Source: Beggiatoa alba B18LD (GTDB taxonomy: Bacteria; Pseudomonadota; Gammaproteobacteria; Beggiatoales; Beggiatoaceae). Taken from it: 64,000 bases of DNA. The notes beneath the pieces are model-generated. The model was given only the letters and a program-made list of their open reading frames with translations, was not told the DNA's origin and made no database searches. The stretch covers positions 3,083,252 through 3,147,251 of the forward strand of contig NZ_JH600070.1 of NCBI RefSeq assembly GCF_000245015.1. Reading direction: 5' to 3'. Below, piece after piece: positions 8,244-15,147 of this stretch (its first letter is position 1; each line of letters starts with the position of its first letter). Position numbers and translations under genes: made by a program.

Positions 8244-9065
8244 ATGAAACTATCACGCACGCTGTTGATTGGTTTGGTTGCAGCAAGCTCCTGTTTATTG
8301 ACAGGCACAAGCATGGCAACTGAAACGGATGAACAACAAACAGATATCCTCTTACTCATCAGCCGTAGCGGTTGCCTAAACTGCCACGACTTAACCCCCA
8401 AACCCGCCAAAGAAGCAGGCGCGTTACCCTTTGGTCCGCCCTATGTCGAAGTTGCCAAACGCTACAAAGACGACCCCAAAGCCATAGAAACTCTCTTAAA
8501 TACTGTTAAACATGGTAGTAATCCCTATAGTAGCCACTGGAAAGACAAAGTTAGTGGTATCGCTATGCCACCGATGGTCACTGTCAGCGAAGCGGATGCA
8601 AAACGCCTTTTAACATGGATTCTTGCACTTGACGACAAGACCGCCACCGCCGCTGAAGAACAACTTTCAGGACAAAAAGTCCCTGTTGTCCATAAAGAAG
8701 AAAATGAAAAAGAAATTCTTCTCCTTATCAGCCACAGCGGTTGCTTAAACTGCCACGATTTAACCCGCCAAACCACCAGCAAAGAAGGCAACCCCATGCC
8801 CTTTGGTCCGCCCTATGTCGAAGTTGCCAAACGCTACAAAGACGACCCCAAAGCCTTTGACATGCTATTAAACACCGTCAAAAATGGTAGTAATCCTTAT
8901 AAGAGCCATTGGAAAGACAAAGTCAGCGGTATCGCCATGCCGCCGATGGTCACTGTGAGCGAAGAAAACGCCAAACGCCTCTTAAAATGGATACTCTCCT
9001 TAGATGACGCAAAAGCCAGCCACGCTGAAGCCGTTTTAGCAGGTAAAGAACAACCTGCAAACTAA
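8244..9065 (+). CDS. Tandem-domain dihaem cytochrome c
   Basis: A signal peptide (TSMATETDE) is followed by two near-identical class I cytochrome domains, roughly residues 35-132 and 150-250. Each has SGCLNCHDLT as haem site and SGIAMPPMVTVSE with the probable axial Met. The repeats share long stretches such as GPPYVEVAKRYKDDPKA, and the DNA is also nearly identical there, pointing to a recent internal duplication. Its place after the XoxJ-like gene suggests a second periplasmic carrier that takes electrons from the PedF-like cytochrome towards a terminal oxidase, but a link to sulfur oxidation cannot be excluded. A hairpin at 9117-9148 follows the stop codon. Confidence 0.85.
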   Translation: MKLSRTLLIGLVAASSCLLTGTSMATETDEQQTDILLLISRSGCLNCHDLTPKPAKEAGALPFGPPYVEVAKRYKDDPKAIETLLNTVKHGSNPYSSHWKDKVSGIAMPPMVTVSEADAKRLLTWILALDDKTATAAEEQLSGQKVPVVHKEENEKEILLLISHSGCLNCHDLTRQTTSKEGNPMPFGPPYVEVAKRYKDDPKAFDMLLNTVKNGSNPYKSHWKDKVSGIAMPPMVTVSEENAKRLLKWILSLDDAKASHAEAVLAGKEQPAN

Positions 9066-9116
9066 TCTGTAACTATTAAAAATACAGCTTAATCTGGTCG
9101 TTAAAGCTGAAACTTG

Positions 9117-9148
9117 AGGCGTAAAATAGTACTAACTACTTTACGCCT
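9117..9148 (+). terminator. Hairpin downstream of the dihaem cytochrome gene
   Basis: AGGCGTAAAATAGT (9117-9130) and ACTACTTTACGCCT (9135-9148) pair with one mismatch and a 4-base loop. The following sequence TATAAGTTTAT is only weakly T-rich, so termination efficiency is uncertain. Confidence 0.5.
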
Positions 9149-9189
9149 TATAAGTTTATAATTTACAAAAGTTTACAGGATACATCCCC

Positions 9190-10310
9190 ATGCCCGCCCC
9201 CCCCCAAAGTCGCCGAAAAAACCGCGTGACAAAAGCGAGAAAAAAAAGCCCGAACACGACCCCAGCTATAAACGCTTTTTCTCCCATCCTGAGATGGTAA
9301 AAGACCTGTTAGAAGGCTTTGTCGCAGAAGAATGGGTTAAAGAACTAGACTTTAAAACCCTAGAAAAAGTCAGCGGACAATTTACCAGCCACGACCTCCG
9401 AAGCCGTGACAACGACGTAATATGGCGAATTAACTGGCGCGACAAATGGCTATACATCTACATCCTGCTAGAATTTCAATCCAGCATCGACAAATACATG
9501 TCAGTGCGCTTCATGGTTTATATCGGCTTACTCTATCAAGACTTATTAGATGCCAAACTCATTGATGGCAAACTTCCCCCTGTATTGCCTATCGTCCTCT
9601 ACAATGGACAAGCCAGATGGAATATGCCGTTAAACGTTTCCGAATTAATAGAACCTTCAACCCTTCAAAAATATCAACCTCAACTACACTATTTACTCAT
9701 AGACGAAGGGATATATAACCCCACAGAATTATCGAACTTACACAACCTTGTCGCGGCACTCTTTCGCTTAGAAAAAGCCCAAACAGAACAAGAAGTGTCT
9801 GAAGTGATTAATTTACTCGTCACATGGCTACAAGAACCCGCACAACTAGAAATCAGAAAAGCCTTTGCGACATGGTTAGGGCGTGTTTATCTCCCGCATC
9901 ATCTCCCAGAGGCAATAGTTCCAGAACTAATAGAGTTACAGGAGATAAATGTCATGTTAGCGGAACGTGTCGCAAACTGGTATGAATCAGGCATTCAAAA
10001 AGGTTTACAACAAGGCTTACAACAAGGTGTACAACAAGGGTTACAAAAAGGGTTACAACAAGGTGTACAACAAGGGTTACAAAAAGGCTTACAACAAGGC
10101 AAACTTGAAGGACTTATTGAAGGAGAAGTAAAAGGTATCAAAACCGCCTTATTAGCCATTTTAACCATGCGCTTTGGAGAAGTTTCCCCTGAAACCAAAC
10201 AAGCTATTGATGCGATTCAAAAGCTAGAACACTTAGAACAACTAATGCATCAAGCCATTATTGTTGATTCCCTAATAACCTTCCAACAACTGCTTTTTTC
10301 TACACATTGA
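9190..10310 (+). CDS. Rpn family recombination-promoting nuclease / putative transposase, out of frame at a poly-C tract
   Basis: The in-frame part (9294-10310, 338 residues) is an Rpn-type protein (PF04754, PD-(D/E)XK fold): the core reads DNDVIWRINW...LYIYILLEFQSS, giving the family's D...E-x-Q active site, and LPPVLPIVLYNGQARW follows. The expected N-terminus HDPSYKRFFSHPEMVKDLL lies upstream in the same frame, but that frame has no start codon back to the TAA at 9159. The natural start is the ATG at 9190, with AGGA 9 bases before it. It is one base out of frame because the C-run at 9197-9205 has nine instead of ten Cs. The C-terminal third is a 12-bp repeat tract (LQQG/VQQG/LQKG units) followed by a conserved end. 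Rpn proteins are DNA endonucleases linked to RecA-independent recombination and, more recently, phage defence. The gene interrupts the alcohol-oxidation cluster. Confidence 0.85.
9197..9205 (+). repeat. Nine-C homopolymer after the Rpn start codon
   Basis: The C9 tract sits two codons after the ATG at 9190. With ten Cs the gene would read continuously as MPAPPPKSPKKPRDKSEK and on into the Rpn domain; with nine it stops at TGG-TAA near 9299. Homopolymer slippage or sequencing error could both explain it. Confidence 0.75.
9941..9956 (+). promoter_or_regulatory. Internal Shine-Dalgarno and ATG in the Rpn gene
   Basis: GGAG (9941-9944) stands 9 bases before an in-frame ATG (9954) that would give a 118-residue C-terminal protein beginning MLAERVANWYESG. 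The same GGAG-ATAAATGTC-ATG sequence starts the duplicated ORF at 10339. Known RpnS antitoxins are made from such internal starts; use of this one is inferred. Confidence 0.5.
10002..10097 (+). repeat. 12-bp coding tandem repeat, eight units
   Basis: Units of the form GG-(C/T/G)-TTACAA(C/A)AA repeat eight times in frame and encode G-L/V-Q-Q/K. The downstream duplicate at 10400-10459 has five units, so unit number has changed by whole units and kept the frame. Confidence 0.85.
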
Positions 10311-10351
10311 AGATTGCACTGCTTTTAAAAAATGGTTTGGAGATAAATGTC

Positions 10352-10675
10352 ATGTTAGCGGAACGTGTCGCAAACTGGTATGAATCAGGTGTTCAAAAAG
10401 GTTTACAACAAGGCTTACAACAAGGTGTACAACAAGGGTTACAAAAAGGATTACAAAAAGGCAAACTTGAAGGGTTTATTGAAGGGGAAGCAAAAGGTAT
10501 CAAAACCGCCTTATTAGCCATTTTAACCATGCGCTTTGGAGAAGTTTCCCCTGAAACCAAACAAGCTATTGACGCGATTCAAAAGCTAGAACACTTAGAA
10601 CAACTAATGCGTCAAGCCATCATCATTGAATCTTTACCCCTATTCCAACAATTACTTTTTCTAAAAACATATTAA
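10352..10675 (+). CDS. Free-standing copy of the Rpn C-terminal region (RpnS-like)
   Basis: From an ATG at 10352 this ORF encodes 107 residues, MLAERVANWYESGVQKG to FQQLLFLKTY, almost identical to the last third of the preceding Rpn protein but with five instead of eight 12-bp repeats and a different final 20 residues. The duplicated DNA begins at the GGAG (10339-10342) that serves the internal start in the full gene, so the copy carries its own translation signal. It lies 41 bp after the nuclease stop codon. It has no nuclease domain. By analogy with intragenic RpnS proteins, which bind and inhibit the full nuclease, it could be an antitoxin; alternatively it is a leftover from unequal recombination or a spare 3' cassette. 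A longer frame opening at a TTG at 10307 has no Shine-Dalgarno. Confidence 0.6.
   Translation: MLAERVANWYESGVQKGLQQGLQQGVQQGLQKGLQKGKLEGFIEGEAKGIKTALLAILTMRFGEVSPETKQAIDAIQKLEHLEQLMRQAIIIESLPLFQQLLFLKTY
10400..10459 (+). repeat. 12-bp coding tandem repeat, five units
   Basis: Same unit as at 10002-10097. Units one to four match the first four of the parent copy, and the fifth ends in TTACAAAAA before the shared GGCAAACTTGAA. Confidence 0.8.
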
Positions 10676-10704
10676 TTTTTTAATCAATATGTTACTGCTG
10701 AAGG

Positions 10705-10738
10705 TTTTAATTCTGAAAATCCTGATTCAGACAACTTC
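10705..10738. repeat. Fragment of the TGTCTGAATCAG repeat family
   Basis: TTAATTCTGAAAATCCTGATTCAGACAA matches the right-hand half of the repeat cores at 1141 and 29454. It sits between the Rpn tail copy and the SoxYZ-like gene, at the edge of the inserted segment. Confidence 0.6.
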
Positions 10739-10772
10739 ATAAAAACAAATAAATCCCCCCAAAGGAGACCCC

Positions 10773-11531
10773 ATGCGACTAAAACACGCTATTAGCTTAC
10801 TATTCCTCCTCATTTCTCCCACACTCTGGGCAAACTCTCCCCCCCCTGATGACCCCTTAAAATCCGTGCAATGGGTCACTATGTACAACCTCTTTTTAAA
10901 CAAACACCCCGTTATTTTTGATAATCATGTTCAAATCATTGCCCCCGATTCTGCGGAAGACTCCATGCATGTCCCTGTCGTTGTCAACGTCGACGGCTTA
11001 AATGACATTCAAGAAATTCTTATTTTTGCCGATTTTAACCCCCTTCCCAAAGTCCTACGCTTTATCCCCAATAACGCCCGTCCCTACATCGGTTTTCGTC
11101 TCAAACTCCAACAAGCAACCCCTGTGCGTGCGGCAGTTCTCACATCAACAGGTTGGCATGTTGGCGGTATTTGGGTTGATGCTACTGGTGGCGGTTGCAC
11201 ACTACCCAGCACAGGACGCACCACAGGCACATGGGAAACCACACTCGGACAAATACGCGGACGCTTATGGGCAGAACGCACCCCAGCGCGGGCTAAATTC
11301 CAAATCATGCACCCCATGGACACAGGACTAGCCAAAGGTATTCCAACCTTCCATTTAGAAAAAATCACCCTAGCCCAAACCGATGGAAAAACCGCACTAA
11401 CCTTAGAACCTTTTGAACCTATTAGCGAAAACCCCATTTTTACTGTTGAACTAACCACCCCACAAACGACAATGATACTTAACGCCATTGACACCAACGG
11501 TAACGAATTCAAAGGAGAGCTAAAACAATGA
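10773..11531 (+). CDS. Quinoprotein dehydrogenase-associated SoxYZ-like carrier protein
   Basis: A signal peptide (SPTLWANSPPP) precedes a single chain that fuses SoxY-like and SoxZ-like parts. The first half ends with WVDATGGGCTLPS, where C142 lies in a Gly-rich setting reminiscent of the SoxY swinging-arm cysteine. The second half (LWAERTPARAKFQIMHPMDTGLAKG... and FTVELTTPQTTMIL) resembles the SoxZ fold, with HPMDTGL being a usual SoxZ motif. Fused proteins of this kind occur beside PQQ alcohol dehydrogenases and not with thiosulfate-oxidising Sox genes, and their precise role is not known. Strong AAAGGAG lies 9 bases before the ATG. The stop overlaps the next start as ATGA, so the pair is translationally coupled. 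An eight-C run at 10839-10846 lies within the signal-peptide end. Confidence 0.85.
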   Translation: MRLKHAISLLFLLISPTLWANSPPPDDPLKSVQWVTMYNLFLNKHPVIFDNHVQIIAPDSAEDSMHVPVVVNVDGLNDIQEILIFADFNPLPKVLRFIPNNARPYIGFRLKLQQATPVRAAVLTSTGWHVGGIWVDATGGGCTLPSTGRTTGTWETTLGQIRGRLWAERTPARAKFQIMHPMDTGLAKGIPTFHLEKITLAQTDGKTALTLEPFEPISENPIFTVELTTPQTTMILNAIDTNGNEFKGELKQ

Positions 11532-12454
11532 GAAACTATCTATTACTCATCGGTCTCATCCTCTGTAATCCGCCTGTCAACGCAGTTAATTACACCCTCA
11601 CCCCTGAAAAAATTGCCCCCGACACCTACGCTTTTATCGGCAAAACTGAAGACTTTAGCACCCAAAATGGCGGAAATATCATCAATACTGCGTTCATCGT
11701 CACCGATGCAGGCGTAATAATCATCGATACAGGCGTATCCCTGCGCTATGGCAAAGCCCAACGCACTGCTATCAGCACCATAACCGACAAACCTATTCTA
11801 AAAATCCTCCATACCAACTACCACCCTGACCGATTTCTAGGCAACCAAGCCTACAACAATGTCACCATTGCCGCCTTGCCCGCTACCATACAAGGTATGA
11901 AAGAACACGCCGAAGACTTCACTAACAATATGTACCGCATGATAGGCTCATGGATGCAAGGCACAGAAGCCCATTTCCCCACAGAAACACTACAAGCAGG
12001 CAAACTAACCATCGGCAACCATGTTTTACAACTTTATGCGTTACAAGGACATACTCCCGCTGATTTAATGATTTTTGACCAAACAACAGGTGTTTTATTT
12101 ACAGGCGGTATTGTGTTTTATCAACGAATGCCAACAACGCCCAGCGTTACCCAACTGTCTGACTGGTTAGACGAATTAGACACGGTAGAAAAAATTCCGT
12201 TTAAAGTTTTATTCCCATCGCACGGCGTAGCGACAACGGATAAACAAGCGATAATTCAAACCCGCGACTATTTACACTGGTTACAAAAAACCTTAACAGA
12301 TGCTGCGGAAGCAGGGCGTGATATGGCAGAAGTCATGCAAATACCCTTACCTGACCGCTTTATCACATGGGGCGTAGGACATCCTGAATTTGTGCGCTCT
12401 GTGGTACATCTTTACCCCACACTAGAAGTGAATAGCCTGTATTTGGAGGAATAA
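11528..12454 (+). CDS. Quinoprotein relay system metallohydrolase-like protein (MBL fold), degenerate metal site
   Basis: A secreted 308-residue metallo-beta-lactamase-fold protein (signal peptide ending PPVNA) of the type found with SoxYZ-like carriers and PQQ dehydrogenases, often called quinoprotein relay zinc metallohydrolase. Fold markers are AFIVTDAGVIIIDTGVS (about 55-71), LQGHTPADLMIFD (about 178) and LFPSHGVA (about 230). The usual HxHxDH metal motif reads TNYHPDRFLGN instead: N97 and R102 replace two histidines, while H99 and D101 remain. A two-zinc hydrolase site therefore seems damaged, so the protein may bind one metal or have lost catalysis. It overlaps the carrier gene by 4 bp (ATGA) and ends the cluster. 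Confidence 0.8.
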   Translation: MRNYLLLIGLILCNPPVNAVNYTLTPEKIAPDTYAFIGKTEDFSTQNGGNIINTAFIVTDAGVIIIDTGVSLRYGKAQRTAISTITDKPILKILHTNYHPDRFLGNQAYNNVTIAALPATIQGMKEHAEDFTNNMYRMIGSWMQGTEAHFPTETLQAGKLTIGNHVLQLYALQGHTPADLMIFDQTTGVLFTGGIVFYQRMPTTPSVTQLSDWLDELDTVEKIPFKVLFPSHGVATTDKQAIIQTRDYLHWLQKTLTDAAEAGRDMAEVMQIPLPDRFITWGVGHPEFVRSVVHLYPTLEVNSLYLEE

Positions 12455-12458
12455 AACA

Positions 12459-12642
12459 ATTCAAGTTCGACGAGTTTCTTTTATTGTCTGCATCAGGATT
12501 AGCAGGATTTAAAACCCTCAAACCAAAAAGTCAGGTGAATAACGCTTTTCAATCCTGAAAATCCTGTGAATCCTGATTTAGACAAAAAAAGACCTGTTAG
12601 GTTTTGAAAACCTAGCAGGTCTATTAGAATTAATCGAATTTT
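12459..12642. repeat. MITE-like repeat, copy 2 (degenerate)
   Basis: The left end ATTCAAGTTCGACGAGTTTC (12459-12478) is related to the terminal repeat at 29415. It is followed by TGTCTGCATCAGGATT, a shortened core ending TCCTGATTTAGACA, and the 33-bp palindrome at 12590-12622. The right terminus is poorly preserved. It fills the gap between the convergent metallohydrolase and pssA genes. Confidence 0.7.
12590..12622 (-). terminator. Repeat-borne hairpin, likely terminator of pssA
   Basis: AGACCTGTTAGGTTTT and AAAACCTAGCAGGTCT pair with one mismatch around one base. On the minus strand the stem is followed by seven T, downstream of the minus-strand pssA. Confidence 0.6.
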
Positions 12643-12666
12643 AAAAACTACTTGCAAAACTTAAGT

Positions 12667-13443
12667 TTATTCCACAGGAGGCGGTTGTTTTTGCGCCTCT
12701 CCCGCGCTCCGTTTCCCGCGTAGTAACTGTAAAACTGACATCACAACGCCAGAGAGTGCGTAGAGTAAAAAAGTCCCAAATAACATTTGTGAAGGACTGC
12801 TCGCAATCAAAACAATCACAATCACAATTAATAAAATGCTCATAAATGGCACTTTATCGCGGTCTATATCTTTAAAACTGCGAAAACGGATATTGCTGAC
12901 CATTAAAAAACTCATCGAAACGGTGATGATTAACGCTAAATAATTCAATGTTTCGCCCGCAATTTGATAATCAGTTGCAACCCACACTAAGCCCGCCATC
13001 ACTGCCGCCGAGGCAGGACTTGCCAAACCTTGAAAATAGGCTTTATCAATTTTACCCACATAAACATTAAAGCGAGCCAGACGCAACGCTGCCGCTGCCG
13101 TATAAACAAATGCCGCCAACCAGCCTAATTTGCCCAGTGATGACAATGACCATTCATACATCACTAAAGCAGGCGCAAGTCCAAAAGAGACTAAATCCGA
13201 TAAGCTGTCGTATTCCGCACCAAAATGGCTTTGTGTATTGGTTAAGCGAGCGATACGACCATCTAGCCCATCTAAAACCATCGCGATAAAAATGGCTACG
13301 GCAGCGGCTTCAAAACGGTTGTTAATCGCGGCAATAATCGCGTAGAACCCCGCAAATAATGCGGCTGTGGTGAATAAATTCGGTAATAGGTAAATACCAC
13401 GGCGACGGTGGGGAGGCGTGGGTGTTGAGGATTCTGGGGACAT
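12667..13443 (-). CDS. pssA: CDP-diacylglycerol-serine O-phosphatidyltransferase
   Basis: A multi-spanning inner-membrane enzyme that makes phosphatidylserine from CDP-diacylglycerol and serine, the first step to phosphatidylethanolamine. The CDP-alcohol phosphotransferase signature DGxxAR...G...D...D reads as DGLDGRIARLTNTQSHFGAEYDSLSD with the family's acidic residues. About eight hydrophobic segments follow the pattern of PssA. A longer frame reaches 13494, but the ATG at 13443 (MSPESSTPTPP) is preceded by GAGG at a suitable distance and gives the usual length, so it is preferred. The gene lies downstream of ilvC on the same strand, an arrangement known from several proteobacteria where pssA follows ilvIHC. 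Confidence 0.92.
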   Translation of the reverse strand: MSPESSTPTPPHRRRGIYLLPNLFTTAALFAGFYAIIAAINNRFEAAAVAIFIAMVLDGLDGRIARLTNTQSHFGAEYDSLSDLVSFGLAPALVMYEWSLSSLGKLGWLAAFVYTAAAALRLARFNVYVGKIDKAYFQGLASPASAAVMAGLVWVATDYQIAGETLNYLALIITVSMSFLMVSNIRFRSFKDIDRDKVPFMSILLIVIVIVLIASSPSQMLFGTFLLYALSGVVMSVLQLLRGKRSAGEAQKQPPPVE

Positions 13444-13534
13444 AGCGTCCTCACACGGTAGAAAAAGAAAGGAAGGGAAATAAATAAACCGCACACAGCC
13501 GAACTAACGCACTGTGTACGGTCTCAACACGGGT

Positions 13535-14575
<1,041 letters not shown>

Positions 14576-14610
14576 TTATTCTGTATCGCAATTAAGTGGG
14601 CTTGATATAT

Positions 14611-14643
14611 CCCTTGTCTTAGCGCAACAAGGCAAGACAAGGG
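14611..14643 (-). other. Stem-loop between ilvH and ilvC
   Basis: CCCTTGTCTT (14611-14620) pairs perfectly with AAGACAAGGG (14634-14643) around a 13-base loop. On the minus strand no T-run follows, so it may be an mRNA processing or stability element that sets ilvC levels apart from ilvIH. Confidence 0.45.
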
Positions 14644-14652
14644 AAAGAAAAA

Positions 14653-15147
14653 TTATAAATGCAAACTCTTGTTACCACGTCCAATGCCTAACGCGCCCGA
14701 ACGGACAACTTCAATAATCAAAGTTGGCTCTAAAGACTTGATAAACGCATCAATCTTATCGCCTGGCCCAGTCATCTGAATGGTGTAAGTTGCATCTGTC
14801 ACGTCAATGATTTGTCCGCGAAAAATATCGGTTAAGCGTTTAATTTCATCGCGTTGATTGCCTGTAGAGGCTTTAACTTTAATCAGGAGTAATTCCCGCT
14901 CAATGTGTGCGCCTTCACTCAAATCGATGAGTTTAATCACATCCACTAACTTATTCAGTTGCTTAGTGATTTGCTCAATAATATTGTCTGAACCATTAGT
15001 GACGATGGTCATACGGGAAACTGAAGGGTCTTCGGTTGGGGCAACAGTCAACGATTCGATATTGTAACCGCGTGCGGAAAATAAACCCGATACCCGAGAT
15101 AAAGCCCCTGATTCGTTTTCTAATAAAAGAGAAATCGTGTGACGCAT
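14653..15147 (-). CDS. ilvH: Acetolactate synthase small (regulatory) subunit
   Basis: The 164-residue protein starts with an ACT domain, MRHTISLLLENESGALSRVSGLF with GYNIESLTV, the site where valine binds for feedback inhibition. The second half (residues 80-160, KVKASTGNQRDEIKRLTDIFRGQIIDV) is the C-terminal domain that activates the catalytic subunit. Length is usual for IlvH. Its ATG overlaps the stop of ilvI by one base (15147), so the two subunits are translationally coupled. Confidence 0.96.
   Translation of the reverse strand: MRHTISLLLENESGALSRVSGLFSARGYNIESLTVAPTEDPSVSRMTIVTNGSDNIIEQITKQLNKLVDVIKLIDLSEGAHIERELLLIKVKASTGNQRDEIKRLTDIFRGQIIDVTDATYTIQMTGPGDKIDAFIKSLEPTLIIEVVRSGALGIGRGNKSLHL

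Noticed and set aside
10002-10459. Short tandem repeats as possible CRISPR or VNTR outside genes
   Set aside because: The units are 12 bp, in frame and inside Rpn tail coding sequence, with no spacers.
10773-11531. Thiosulfate-oxidising SoxYZ
   Set aside because: It is one fused chain without the C-terminal GGCGG end of SoxY, sits beside PQQ-linked genes, and no soxXAB or soxCD lies in the window.
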